Assembly (NCBI RefSeq): GCF_013283665.1
Contig: NZ_JABEKU010000002.1
Coordinates: 1,610,863 to 1,674,862 of the forward strand
Source of the DNA: Ensifer sesbaniae
GTDB taxonomy: Bacteria > Pseudomonadota > Alphaproteobacteria > Rhizobiales > Rhizobiaceae
DNA: 64,000 nucleotides
Direction: 5' to 3'
Made by a program: the position numbers and the translations under genes. Within the stretch, counting starts at the first letter, position 1; every line of letters starts with the position of its first letter. Below the pieces are notes generated by a model. It was not told the DNA's origin, did no database searches, and saw nothing but the letters and a program-made list of their open reading frames with translations. Below are positions 1 to 8,116 of the stretch, piece by piece.

Positions 1-85
1 GCGCGAGGGCGGCGCCCAATGCGGCGCTGGACGTCGTCTTGCCGACGCCGCCTTTGCCCGATGTAACCACGACTACCTTGCCCAT
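1..85 (-). CDS. minD: MinD septum-site ATPase, 5' end only
   Basis: Only the first 28 codons are in the window; the gene continues past the left edge. The translated start, MGKVVVVTSGKGGVGKTT, is the deviant Walker A motif (KGGVGKT) that opens MinD/ParA-type ATPases. MinD binds the membrane when ATP-loaded, recruits MinC and keeps FtsZ rings away from the poles. It lies directly downstream of minC on the same strand, the usual minC-minD-minE order. The start is the ATG complement at 83-85. Identification rests on the P-loop and the context. Confidence 0.9.
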   Translation of the reverse strand, partial: MGKVVVVTSGKGGVGKTTSSAALGAALA

Positions 86-203
86 TCGTCTCTCCAAGTA
101 TCTAGAATTCGCCTTCGCCTGCGTCCTTATGATTTGGGCCGGATCGACCGAAATCATCAGCGGGATGCGGGCGGCGGCCGCCCGCACTCGTCCTCGTCTC
201 GCC

Positions 204-953
204 CTAGCCGAGAGTTCCCGCCTTGAGCGCTTCGCCGTCGAGCCAGATCTGCACAGCCTTGCCGCGCAGGTTTGGCTCCATCTCGTCGGCCGTCTTGTAA
301 AAGCCGTCGATCGCAATCAGTTCCGCTTCGAGCTTGCGGCAGAAAATCCGCGCAGATGCATTGCCCGTGGTGCCGGCCATCGCCCGGCCGCGCAGCGCGC
401 CGTAGATGTGGATCGAGCCGCCGGCCACGACCTCTGCGCCGGAGGCGACCGAGCCGACGATCGTCACGTCGCCTTCGGGGAAGAACAGCGATTGGCCGGA
501 GCGTACCGGCTGGGTGACGACGATCGAAGGCGTTGCCTTGGCGGCAAGCGGCTCGGCCGTGATGACGGCCTGCGTTGCCGTCTCCGGGGCCTCGGCCGCC
601 CTTTCGGCCTGCTCCGCCATCTTCGCTTCGTAGTCGGCTGCCGGACGCCCGTCATTCATCGCCGGCGGAAGATCGGCGCCGAGCAACGACTGGCGTGCGC
701 CTTCGATGCCCATGATCCGGACGTTGCGTTTGCCCAGTTGATCGACGAGTTCGCGCAACTGTGAACGATCGATGTCGAGTCCCTCGACATCGAGCACGAC
801 CGGCCGCCGCAGGAAAAACCCGGCGGAGCGGGATGCCAGATCGTCGAGCCGGGTGAGCCAGTCCTCGAGAGGCAACTCGGGGGTTAGCGCTAGAGCAAGG
901 AAGGAGCGCCCCTTGAGGCGGATCGGCCGGGATTCAGTTAACACGTCGTTCAT
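204..953 (-). CDS. minC: MinC septum site-determining protein
   Basis: Encodes about 249 residues. The N-terminal domain opens MNDVLTESRPIRLKGRSF and carries the D-x-E-G-L-D segment typical of the FtsZ-inhibiting half. A central Ala/Pro-rich linker follows. The C-terminal beta-helix has the MinC_C motifs FFPEGDVTIVGSVASGAEV and GSIHIYGALRGRAMAG, where MinC dimerises and binds MinD. A longer frame begins at 1001, but its extra 16 residues do not resemble MinC, so the ATG at 951-953 is preferred. minD follows after about 120 bp. MinC blocks FtsZ assembly at the poles. In S. meliloti the min locus is on pSymB, which hints at the replicon type. Confidence 0.93.
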   Translation of the reverse strand: MNDVLTESRPIRLKGRSFLALALTPELPLEDWLTRLDDLASRSAGFFLRRPVVLDVEGLDIDRSQLRELVDQLGKRNVRIMGIEGARQSLLGADLPPAMNDGRPAADYEAKMAEQAERAAEAPETATQAVITAEPLAAKATPSIVVTQPVRSGQSLFFPEGDVTIVGSVASGAEVVAGGSIHIYGALRGRAMAGTTGNASARIFCRKLEAELIAIDGFYKTADEMEPNLRGKAVQIWLDGEALKAGTLG

Positions 954-1212
954 CTTGGTAAATTTTCCGTTGCTTCGGTGTACCGACGAAATGGTTAACA
1001 AATGGTTAATTCGGCAATGCGAAGGTTAATGACGCAGGTCCCGCGACGAGCCCGCCGACGTTGAAAAACAAGGGAAATCGACCTCTTGGAAGAGGCATAT
1101 CTTTTGGTCGTCGGTGCCTTGGCGATGGAGGGTTGATTGTCTGCCGGCCGCTGAGGGGAGCGTGAATCGTCGACCCCCGGCGATTGCGATTCGGCCGGTT
1201 GCGTGAAGGGAG

Positions 1213-1230
1213 TTGACATTGGAGTGTCAA
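1213..1230 (+). promoter_or_regulatory. Inverted repeat overlapping a -35-like box
   Basis: TTGACA (1213-1218) and TGTCAA (1225-1230) form perfect 6-bp arms around 6 bp. The left arm is also a consensus sigma70 -35 hexamer for the small gene at 1266. It may be an operator or simply the promoter; the arrangement is seen directly, the role is inferred. Confidence 0.4.
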
Positions 1231-1235
1231 AATAA

Positions 1236-1250
1236 GAACATAACGTGAAC
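1236..1250 (+). promoter_or_regulatory. LexA (SOS) box-like direct repeat
   Basis: GAAC (1236-1239), seven bases, then GAAC (1247-1250). The alphaproteobacterial LexA site is the direct repeat GTTC-N7-GTTC, which reads GAAC-N7-GAAC on the other strand. It lies 15 bp upstream of the ATG at 1266, between a TTGACA -35 box and the ribosome binding site, where LexA would block transcription. Confidence 0.5.
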
Positions 1251-1265
1251 AAATGGAGGTTTCCC

Positions 1266-1469
1266 ATGAACCGGACAGAAACCATGACCCATACCGAAGA
1301 AGTGATCGAACGCGCCATGGCTGCCGTCGCAGCCGCCCGGAAGAAGCGGGAACGCGAAGCCGAGTGGCGCAAGCGCACCTTTGGGCGCATCGACATGACG
1401 CCGCCTCTGCCGCGGCTGAAGCGCGGCGGCGTGCAGCTTTCCCTGCGGCTCGACGGTTCTGCCCGGTGA
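1266..1469 (+). CDS. Small basic helical protein, probably SOS-regulated
   Basis: Encodes 67 residues starting at the ATG behind a good ribosome binding site (GGAGG at 1255-1259). The middle is a strongly charged helix (AAARKKREREAEWRKR) followed by TFGRIDMTPPLPRLKRGG. There is no signal peptide, membrane segment or recognised domain. The longer frame from 1245 overlaps the promoter and is not preferred. A TTGACA -35 box and a GAAC-N7-GAAC LexA-like site lie just upstream, suggesting DNA-damage induction. Its position beside minC makes a division-related role tempting, but nothing in the sequence shows one. Confidence 0.55.
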   Translation: MNRTETMTHTEEVIERAMAAVAAARKKREREAEWRKRTFGRIDMTPPLPRLKRGGVQLSLRLDGSAR

Positions 1470-1801
1470 TCGAAGAGACGATCACTCATGGGATTGCGGC
1501 TCTGACGACGATGGATGTCGCAGAAGTCAGGCGCATAACTCGAACCAAATTCGGGATTTCCGCGACATTAGGCAGCATATTATACGTCGCCGCATGACGA
1601 TACTGGAACAAAAGCACCTAGCCTTGCTCGATGAAGCACAGCGCCGTGGACAACCGGACATGGACACGGACATGGACAAGGCGGGCGCGGGTTGCCTTCG
1701 TCTGCTCCGTTGCTTGAGGAACGGCCGCTTCCGGCGCTGCTGGAAAACGCCCGAACACACACCATTCATCACGAATGGTGCGTGTTCCTTTTGCGCGCTT
1801 C
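1470..1801. other. Intergenic stretch without a supported gene
   Basis: 332 bp between the small plus-strand gene and the small minus-strand gene. Short frames here lack ribosome binding sites and look like chance translations. The only clear structure is the hairpin at 1754-1786. Confidence 0.5.
1754..1786 (-). terminator. Strong hairpin, probable terminator
   Basis: Arms AACACACACCATTC (1754-1767) and GAATGGTGCGTGTT (1773-1786) pair over 14 bp with one mismatch around ATCAC. On the minus strand it follows the stop of the 1802-2017 frame and a GTTTT run comes shortly after. On the plus strand CCTTTT follows directly, so it could act in both directions. Confidence 0.55.
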
Positions 1802-2017
1802 TCACTTCGGCTCGTTGTCGTTGTCGGCTTTGGCATTGAAATCGCACTGATAGCTGACCTCGACCTTGGCGATGAGAGGAACCGAGACTGCGACCGAAAT
1901 CTTCAACCGGCCCTTTTGGGACAGCTTGGCGACTTGCCGGCCCGTGATGGCGCGCCTGCCATTGATCCCAAGAAACAGCGCCGCCGCGCCGAAGAAGAAA
2001 CCGCACGCGTCAGCCAC
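1802..2017 (-). CDS. Small hypothetical protein with N-terminal hydrophobic segment
   Basis: A 71-residue frame from a GTG with a purine-rich GGAAGAA just upstream. The N-terminus (ACGFFFGAAALFLGI) is hydrophobic, perhaps a membrane anchor. The C-terminus ends in NAKADNDNEPK, an acidic tail common in rhizobial small proteins. A strong hairpin lies 16 bp after the stop. No family is recognised; it lies 102 bp beyond the stop of the beta-propeller gene on the same strand. Confidence 0.35.
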   Translation of the reverse strand: MADACGFFFGAAALFLGINGRRAITGRQVAKLSQKGRLKISVAVSVPLIAKVEVSYQCDFNAKADNDNEPK

Positions 2018-2119
2018 GGATTCTTCCAGACCGAGTCAGGAAGGACGATCGCAGACGTAGCTCACGCTGCTTTCGGTCGGCACAGAGCTGACAACAAGTG
2101 GCAAAGTGATCAGTCAAGG

Positions 2120-3427
2120 TCATTGCGCAACTATCGTATGTACACCTGCCGGAAGCCTGAAGCGTTCCTGCGTCGCAGCGAGAGACGGCCGGGCCTCGGA
2201 GATGATCCGCCACACTTCGACCGCCCCGCCGGGCGACGCGCTGTGGTTTCTATACCGATTGACGCCAACGAAGACGTGGCGACCGCCGCGATCGAAGGCC
2301 AGGCCTTGGGGAAGAACCCCTGCGACCGGCCATTCGCCATGAAGTGTCAGCCGGCCGGTTTGGCTTTCCAGCTCGTAGAGGCTGAGTGAAGCCTGCTCGG
2401 TCCAGTCGCGCGATCCGTCCGGCTTTCCGGTTCCACGCAGATTGCACGTGACCAGGAAGCGGCCGTCAGGGCTGAAGGCGATCGTCTCGGCTCCCCATCC
2501 TCCGACAATGATGTGGGGCACAGTATGCCGTGCTTTGTCGCCGGACGCGCCGACATCGGCGAGCCGGACGGTCGTCAGAATTCCCTCTCGCACGCCGTAG
2601 AACCCCTCGGTGTCGGTGCCCCACTGCAGGTCGGAGGTGACATAGTAGCGACCATCCGGCGAGAACCGGCCGACGAAGGGAAACTTGTTCGTTTGCACGC
2701 GGTTGCCCCAGGGACGGATATCGGACACCGCTCCGGCTTGATTGCGGACGACCTCGTAGAAGGCAACCTGGTTGCGATCGACGAGGTTGACCGCGATGTA
2801 CCGACCGCTCGGGTGCCACTGCACCCAGCTCGACTTCAGAGGAATGAAGCCAGTTGATGGTTCGAGGTCGAGGCCGAAGCTGGTGACCAGCCCGAAGTGG
2901 CCGTCATTGTTTGAAACGAAGGAAAGTTCCCGGTCAGCATCGACCGTGATCGCGACGATCAGGTCACCGGAAGGACTGACCTCGATAGCCTGTGGCTGTG
3001 TGCCGATTCGCACGCTGTCCACGACCGTCGGGCTATCGCCGTCAAGCCTCACCGAGCGGATCGCGTCGCCTTGCGGCAGTTCATCGAGGCGTGTCGCGCC
3101 CGCGGGCCGTTGGCCGAAGGTCTCCGCCACGAACGCAAAGCGGCCATCTGGCGAAAGATCGAGAGCGCCCGGTGGGCCGTAGGTAGAGTTCGATATTTCC
3201 AGCTGCGTCACCAGCGACGCCTCGCTCAATGGTGATCTGATGATGGACAGCGTGTCCCGGTGGCGAGAATCTGGAGGCCCAAGTTCACCGGTCTCATAGA
3301 CGGTCGGGACCATGTCGGTATCGGAGAGGACGACGATCGTCTCGGCTCCAGTCTCTGATGTCTCCGCAAGTGCAAGGACCGGCACCAGTACCATCGCCAG
3401 TACGGCGATGCGTGAACATGTTCGCAT
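2120..3427 (-). CDS. Secreted lactonase-type beta-propeller protein (copy 1)
   Basis: 435 residues from the ATG at 3425-3427, preceded by GGAG. A signal peptide (MRTCSRIAVLAMVLVPVLALAE) is followed by repeated blades with SPDGRFAFVAET, WHPSGRYIAVN, FSPDGRYYVTSD and FSPDGRFLVTCN, the pattern of YVTN/7-bladed lactonase-like propellers. The upstream part of the longer frame (to 3688) overlaps the divergent LysR gene and is not credible. A clear paralogue lies at 9147-10499; both keep WHPSGR, FVGRF-PDGRYY and VLP-G. It is predicted periplasmic. Substrate and enzymatic activity cannot be told from sequence; lactone hydrolysis is one possibility. Confidence 0.75.
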   Translation of the reverse strand: MRTCSRIAVLAMVLVPVLALAETSETGAETIVVLSDTDMVPTVYETGELGPPDSRHRDTLSIIRSPLSEASLVTQLEISNSTYGPPGALDLSPDGRFAFVAETFGQRPAGATRLDELPQGDAIRSVRLDGDSPTVVDSVRIGTQPQAIEVSPSGDLIVAITVDADRELSFVSNNDGHFGLVTSFGLDLEPSTGFIPLKSSWVQWHPSGRYIAVNLVDRNQVAFYEVVRNQAGAVSDIRPWGNRVQTNKFPFVGRFSPDGRYYVTSDLQWGTDTEGFYGVREGILTTVRLADVGASGDKARHTVPHIIVGGWGAETIAFSPDGRFLVTCNLRGTGKPDGSRDWTEQASLSLYELESQTGRLTLHGEWPVAGVLPQGLAFDRGGRHVFVGVNRYRNHSASPGGAVEVWRIISEARPSLAATQERFRLPAGVHTIVAQ

Positions 3428-3482
3428 GAAATACAGCTCCGTTTGTTCTTGACCTCCCTTCCTCTCATTGCCGCCGCTAATC

Positions 3483-3500
3483 GTCCAATCGATATTGGAC
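3483..3500. promoter_or_regulatory. Inverted repeat between divergent LysR and propeller genes
   Basis: GTCCAAT (3483-3489) and ATTGGAC (3494-3500) are perfect 7-bp arms around CGAT. A direct repeat GATATT-N9-GATATT (3491-3511) overlaps it. The site sits in the 123-bp gap between the propeller gene (start 3427) and the LysR gene (start 3551), the classic place for a LysR operator. Confidence 0.5.
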
Positions 3501-3550
3501 ATTCCGATATTTCCCAAGGTAATATCTGCTCTGCCCAGGGAAAATCTACA

Positions 3551-4468
3551 ATGAACCTCGCCGCAGTCGATCTGAACCTGCTCGTCGCCTTCGACGCCCT
3601 GCTCGGCGAGGGTAGCGTGAGCGCCGCGGCGGCGCGCATAGGCCTCAGCCAACCCGCCATGAGCAAGCGTCTGGCGCATCTGCGGCAACTCTTTGCCGAC
3701 GATCTGTTCGTCCGCAGCGCAGATGGGGTTCGTCCAACGGAAAAGGCTTTGGACCTTGCCGATCCGATCCGCGCGGCGCTGCGGCAGATAGAGGACGCGT
3801 TGGGTGGCCTTGGGCAGTTTTCACCTGACCGTTCGCAGCGCGTATTCAGGATTGCGACGACGGATCACGTTGCGGCCACCCTGGCTCCGCGCCTTATGGC
3901 TACCCTACGGCAGGTTGCGCCAAGGACGTCTATCGTTATCCGAAGTCTTCATCGCCAGGACGTGATCGACCAGCTCGAGAAGGGATCCGTTGATCTCGCG
4001 ATTACGATACTGCCGGACGCTCCGACCAGCATAAAGCGGGTTTCCCTCTTTCACGTCGACTGGGTTTCGCTCGTGTCGGCTTCTCACCCCGAGATTGTCG
4101 ATGAGCTGACGCTGGATCTCTATCTGAAATATCCGCACTTGTTGGTGACCCATGTCGGCGACCTCAAGGGCTATGTCGATCGCATGCTGGACGATCGAGG
4201 CCTAAAGCGCAACGTCGTGATGAGTCTGCCCTATGCACTGGCCGTGCCAGCAATCATTGCGCGCACCGACATGATCTGCACCTTGTCGGCCAATCTGGTT
4301 AATCTCGCCAGCTGGCCTGGGGTACGATCTTTCCCAGTGCCGTTCGACTATTCCGGATATGAGGAGACGATGCTCTGGCACCGGCGGAACGACAGCGACC
4401 CGGGTCATGGCTGGATGCGGCGCACGCTACTTGAAGTGAGTGAAACGCTTACGCGCCACGAACCGTGA
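3551..4468 (+). CDS. LysR-family regulator, divergent from propeller copy 1
   Basis: 305 residues. The winged HTH at residues 1-60 (DLNLLVAFDALL, SVSAAAARIGLSQPAMSKRLAHLR, FVRSADGVRPTEKAL) is followed by a LysR substrate-binding domain. The HTH form (AAARIGLSQPAMSKRLAHLR) is closest to the NodD/NahR/LinR branch. The ATG at 3551 has AGGGAAA upstream. It is transcribed away from the propeller gene across a 123-bp gap with a palindrome, so it probably controls that gene and itself. The ligand is unknown. Confidence 0.88.
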   Translation: MNLAAVDLNLLVAFDALLGEGSVSAAAARIGLSQPAMSKRLAHLRQLFADDLFVRSADGVRPTEKALDLADPIRAALRQIEDALGGLGQFSPDRSQRVFRIATTDHVAATLAPRLMATLRQVAPRTSIVIRSLHRQDVIDQLEKGSVDLAITILPDAPTSIKRVSLFHVDWVSLVSASHPEIVDELTLDLYLKYPHLLVTHVGDLKGYVDRMLDDRGLKRNVVMSLPYALAVPAIIARTDMICTLSANLVNLASWPGVRSFPVPFDYSGYEETMLWHRRNDSDPGHGWMRRTLLEVSETLTRHEP

Positions 4469-4486
4469 CCGGCAGTTTGTGGACGC

Positions 4487-5419
4487 CTAGGGCATCCTCG
4501 ACATAAAGGCCTCGCGCTCGGGGTCCTGCGCCCGGGCACGAGCGAACTCCACCAAGGCTCGCAGCTTGGGCAGCAGCGAGTTTCGCTTCGGATAGTAGAG
4601 AAAGAGACCGGGTGACTCCATCGCGTGATCGTTCAGGACGCCAATCAGCCGCCCCGAGGCGAGAGGCTCGTGAACGACCGGCTCCGGCACGTAGATCAGG
4701 CCAAGTCCCTTGAGCGCGGCCGCCACCATGACCGGAGTGTCGTTCAGGATCATCGGGCCTTTCACTGTGACTTCGTAGGTCCGCTTTCCGTCCCGAAACG
4801 TCCAGTTGACGATCTTTCCGGAACTGCTGAGGCGGAACCGGATGCAGCGATGGCAGGCAAGATCCTCCGGTCGTTCAGGTTTCGGAAACTCAGCGAAATA
4901 GTCAGGCGAACCGGCGACAATGAACGGGAAGGACGGCGACAGCCGCACGGCCACCATGTCGGGCTGTAGTCGTTCTCCGAGCCGGATACCTGCGTCGAAG
5001 CCGTTGGCGACGATGTCCGACAGCCCATCTTCGGCAAAGAGCTCAACCTCGATGTCCGGAAAGACTTCACAGAATTCGCGCATCGGATCGAGAAGGAACG
5101 GAATGACGCCCCGGGATGCATTGAGCCGCAGGGTTCCTGATGGGCGACCGCTGTAGATCTTCAATGCCGTGAAGCAGGCTTCGAGGTTCTCGAGCGCCGG
5201 GCGCGCCTGCTCCAGAAACAGCATCCCCGCCTCGGTAAGTCCGACACTCCGCGTGGTCCTGGATAGCAGTGCGGTACCGAGACTGGATTCAAGCGCCTTG
5301 ATCATCTGGCTGACGGCTGAGGGTGAGACGCCGAGATCGGCTGCGGCGGCGCGAAAACTCCTGCGGTCCGCCACCCTTATGAACGCCGCAACTGCATCAG
5401 TCTCCGTTCGCCTCAGCAT
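4487..5419 (-). CDS. LysR-family regulator, divergent from the SMP-30/DedA operon
   Basis: 310 residues from the ATG at 5417-5419 with AGGTG just upstream. The HTH (AVAAFIRVADRRSFRAAAADLGVSPSAVSQMIKALE) and the following RTTRSVGLTEAG are typical of the CrgA/DsdC-like LysR group acting on oxidoreductases and unknown solutes. The longer upstream extension (to 5866) crosses the promoter region of the divergent operon and lacks HTH-like content. The gene faces away from the SMP-30-like gene across about 170 bp containing an inverted repeat, so it is the likely regulator of 5589-8056. Confidence 0.85.
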   Translation of the reverse strand: MLRRTETDAVAAFIRVADRRSFRAAAADLGVSPSAVSQMIKALESSLGTALLSRTTRSVGLTEAGMLFLEQARPALENLEACFTALKIYSGRPSGTLRLNASRGVIPFLLDPMREFCEVFPDIEVELFAEDGLSDIVANGFDAGIRLGERLQPDMVAVRLSPSFPFIVAGSPDYFAEFPKPERPEDLACHRCIRFRLSSSGKIVNWTFRDGKRTYEVTVKGPMILNDTPVMVAAALKGLGLIYVPEPVVHEPLASGRLIGVLNDHAMESPGLFLYYPKRNSLLPKLRALVEFARARAQDPEREAFMSRMP

Positions 5420-5507
5420 CACCTGGCCTTCGCATTGCCTTCTCACGCTCGCCGGCTGTTGTCCGTCAACCCTTTGACGCCGTGATTGTGAAGCTCCTGT
5501 GATCAGC

Positions 5508-5539
5508 TTGTGCAATAATGGCTGAATTATCGAGCACAA
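5508..5539. promoter_or_regulatory. Interrupted palindrome upstream of the SMP-30-like operon
   Basis: TTGTGC (5508-5513) with ATAAT (5515-5519) mirrors ATTAT (5526-5530) with GCACAA (5534-5539). It lies midway between the divergent LysR gene (start 5419) and the operon starting at 5589, so an operator role is plausible. Confidence 0.45.
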
Positions 5540-5588
5540 CCGAACGATATACCTTGTTTGTATCGTCGTGCAAATCGGGTCGTTCGGC

Positions 5589-6725
5589 ATGAAACTACAG
5601 GTCATTCTTCGACGCTCTGCCATAGTAACAGCGATGGCTGCCGTTCTTCTCATCCTGGCGTTCGCCATCATGGTCCAGTCGTCGGATTTCACACCGGCAA
5701 CATGGACACCGGGCGCGCAGTCGCAGAACACACGCAACACCGCATTGCGCGAAGCGCGCCCGGTCGGTGGCGAGACTCTGTGCGGACCGGAAGACGTCGC
5801 CATCGACGGACGGGGCCGCATCTTCGCCGGGACCGTCGATGGGACGATCTGGCGTGCAGACCTCAACGCCGAGAGGCCGCGCTTCGAGCGGTTTGCCGAG
5901 GTCGGCGGACGCCCGTTGGGATTGGTGGTCGGCGCCGATGACGTTCTCTACGTGGCCAATCACGGCATCGGGCTGCAGGCGGTTTCGCCCGGGGGTGAGG
6001 TCACAAGCCTGCTGACCGAGGTCGATGGCACGCCAATCCTCTTCGCCAACGACCTCGCCATCGATACGGACGGGATCATCTATTTTTCGGATGCGAGCAG
6101 CCGCTACAACGTCTCCACCATCGGCGTTCAAGGCACCTACGGCGTGCCCGACCTTCTGGAGGGGCGTCCATTCGGCAGAGTAATCCGCTTCGATACCCGC
6201 AGCGGGGCCGCTTCCGTGCTCGCGGAGGGGCTCTATTTCCCCAACGGCATCGCCATCAGCCGGGACGGACAGTCGATCATCGTGGCGGAGACCAATCGGT
6301 ACCGGCTGTCGCGCATTTGGCTCGACGCCCCTCGTGCCGGCGAGCGTGAAACGTTGATCGACAATCTGCAAGGCTTGGCCGACGGCCTGACCGGGCTCGG
6401 CGACGGCAGGATGCTGCTTGCCGCCTATCACCGCACCCCCGTGCTCGATGAAAGCGTCCTGCCAAGCTGGTTCATGCGGCACGTCATGTCGCGGCTGCCG
6501 AATTCCTTCTTCACACGCAATGCTCCGAACGGATTTGTCGCCGTCATCGACGACCGGACAGGCGAGGTTCTGCAGGAACTCCACGGCGGAACGGGTGAAG
6601 CGGCCGCGCCAGCCAATGCGATCTTTTGGAACGGGGAGCTTTTCATCGGAACGCTGTTTGGCTCGGCGGTGTCGAGGATCGATCTGCCGGTAAAGCCCTC
6701 GTCTACGCAAACGTTGGCAAACTGA
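5589..6725 (+). CDS. SMP-30/gluconolactonase (strictosidine synthase-like) membrane-anchored propeller
   Basis: About 378 residues. An N-terminal hydrophobic helix (AIVTAMAAVLLILAFAIMV) acts as anchor or signal. The body has SMP-30/LRE motifs: CGPEDVAIDGRGRIFAGT, FANDLAIDTDGIIYFSDAS, YFPNGIAISRDGQSIIVAET and PNGFVAVIDDRTGEVL. These include the Glu/Asn/Asp metal-ligand positions of the six-bladed family. ATG 5589 is chosen because it begins the basic n-region; a 7-residue longer start at 5568 is possible, and no strong ribosome binding site decides. It is followed after 16 bp by a DedA-like gene, implying an operon. It probably hydrolyses a lactone or related ester at the membrane, but the substrate is unknown. 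Confidence 0.78.
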   Translation: MKLQVILRRSAIVTAMAAVLLILAFAIMVQSSDFTPATWTPGAQSQNTRNTALREARPVGGETLCGPEDVAIDGRGRIFAGTVDGTIWRADLNAERPRFERFAEVGGRPLGLVVGADDVLYVANHGIGLQAVSPGGEVTSLLTEVDGTPILFANDLAIDTDGIIYFSDASSRYNVSTIGVQGTYGVPDLLEGRPFGRVIRFDTRSGAASVLAEGLYFPNGIAISRDGQSIIVAETNRYRLSRIWLDAPRAGERETLIDNLQGLADGLTGLGDGRMLLAAYHRTPVLDESVLPSWFMRHVMSRLPNSFFTRNAPNGFVAVIDDRTGEVLQELHGGTGEAAAPANAIFWNGELFIGTLFGSAVSRIDLPVKPSSTQTLAN

Positions 6726-6741
6726 CTGCGAGGGCACACCC

Positions 6742-7395
6742 ATGGATATCGATCCGATCGGCGACGTCATGACCTGGGTCGCGACGTACGGGGTAGCGGG
6801 GCTATTCGGCATCGCCCTCGCTGAACGTTTCGTACCTGTGCTGCCCTCGTACGGCCTTCTTGTCGCCGTGGGCATCGCCACGGCGGAAGGCACTTGGTCG
6901 CTCCCTGTTGCTCTTACCACCTCAATCACCGGCGGCGTTGTGGGCTGTGTCGTCTGTTATCTGCTGGCGAAGGCACTTGGAGAATCGCGATCACGGGCGC
7001 TTCTCTGCCGGACTGGCGGTCTCTTCGGCGTGTCGAATGCAGGCATCGAGCGCTGGACGGCGATTCTGCACGACAACCGGACAATGTTTACGTTCGCCGC
7101 ACAACTCGTCCCGACCGTCAGGCTGCTTGCTCCCGGGCTGGCCGGGCTCCTGCGTGTGAAGACAGCCGTTTTTGTGACGGGTTCCGCCTGCGGCGTTGCA
7201 CTCTGGAACAGCGTGTTCATCGGATTGGGTTTTGCAACCTCCACCGTGGTTGATGCCGCCAATGCCTCTGCTCTGGCACTGAGTGTGTTGGTGCTGCTGC
7301 TGGTTTCAGAGGGTGTCGCACTCGTGATCTGGACTCGCTGGCGGCGGCGCGCCGGACGGGCAGCAATCGAGAGGATGTCAGCCGGTGACCAGTGA
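6742..7395 (+). CDS. DedA/SNARE-associated-family membrane protein
   Basis: 217 residues with several hydrophobic segments (GVAGLFGIALAERFVPVLPS, SITGGVVGCVVCYLLAKALG, ALALSVLVLLLVSEGVAL). The E-R-F-x-P-x-LPS motif near the N-terminus and F-x-x-QLVPTVRLLAPGLAGLLR match the DedA family, whose members flip phospholipids or C55 lipid carriers and support membrane homeostasis. It is the second gene of a three-gene operon and overlaps the next gene by 11 bp. Pairing with a phospholipid-methyltransferase-like gene makes a role in membrane lipids plausible. Confidence 0.75.
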   Translation: MDIDPIGDVMTWVATYGVAGLFGIALAERFVPVLPSYGLLVAVGIATAEGTWSLPVALTTSITGGVVGCVVCYLLAKALGESRSRALLCRTGGLFGVSNAGIERWTAILHDNRTMFTFAAQLVPTVRLLAPGLAGLLRVKTAVFVTGSACGVALWNSVFIGLGFATSTVVDAANASALALSVLVLLLVSEGVALVIWTRWRRRAGRAAIERMSAGDQ

Positions 7396-8056
7396 GGCCC
7401 AAAAGCCGGACGCCGATCCCCTGAGCGATCTTGTCAGGTTCTTCCGCGCCTGGCTATCTGATCCGCTTCGCGTCGCCGCGGTCATACCCTCAGGGATGGC
7501 CCTGGCGGACGTGATGACCAGGGAAATCTCAGCCGCGACGGGGCCGGTCATCGAGCTTGGCGCGGGGACCGGCGTATTTACCCGCGCGCTTATCGCCCGC
7601 GGTGTTCCCGAGGATCAACTTGCGCTCGTCGAGTCCAGTTTCGATTTCGCCCAACTTCTCCAACTCCGCTTTCCCCAGGCTTATACGCTCCGCATGAATG
7701 CGACTCAGCTCCGCCATATCGAGCTGTTCGGCCAGCGCGGTGCCGGCGCGGTCGTTAGCGGCTTGCCGCTCCTTTCGATGTCAGCACGCGAGGTCATCAG
7801 AATTTTGGAAGGAGCGTTCGGTCACCTTCGGCCCAACGGCGCGTTCTACCAGTTCACCTATGGCCCAAGATGCCCGGTGTCGAGTCCGCTCTTGGATCGG
7901 CTTGGGCTTAAAGCGACCCAGATTGGTGGCACGTGGGCGAACGTTCCGCCCGCGGCCGTCTATAGATTTCGCCGACGGCCGGCACACACGATGGCCACAA
8001 GCCAGGTGCTCGAACCCCATGTGTCGGCACCTCCTTCATCGGCAGAGGCCTGGTAG
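7385..8056 (+). CDS. PmtA-like SAM methyltransferase (phospholipid N-methyltransferase family)
   Basis: 223 residues from a GTG overlapping the end of the DedA gene by 11 bp. FFRAWLSDPLRVAAVIPSG near the N-terminus and VIELGAGTGVFTRALIARGV (SAM-binding motif I) are the pattern of rhizobial phosphatidylethanolamine N-methyltransferases and the related rRNA adenine dimethylase-like fold. GLPLLSMSAREVIRILEGAF and F-x-QFTYGP also fit PmtA. The C-terminal tail of about 25 residues looks unstructured. Known PmtA makes phosphatidylcholine from phosphatidylethanolamine. Whether this copy methylates the same lipid is unknown; the operon with DedA favours a lipid substrate. Confidence 0.72.
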   Translation: MTSEAQKPDADPLSDLVRFFRAWLSDPLRVAAVIPSGMALADVMTREISAATGPVIELGAGTGVFTRALIARGVPEDQLALVESSFDFAQLLQLRFPQAYTLRMNATQLRHIELFGQRGAGAVVSGLPLLSMSAREVIRILEGAFGHLRPNGAFYQFTYGPRCPVSSPLLDRLGLKATQIGGTWANVPPAAVYRFRRRPAHTMATSQVLEPHVSAPPSSAEAW

Positions 8057-8116
8057 CGACCAAGGTGACATCGTCGGTCGCCAGTGCGCCGTTCGGCAAA
8101 CGCCGATCGCCGGATA

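Noticed and set aside
1594-1839. 81-codon plus-strand frame
   Set aside because: It reads through a strong hairpin terminator, and the Cys/Arg-rich text is not protein-like.
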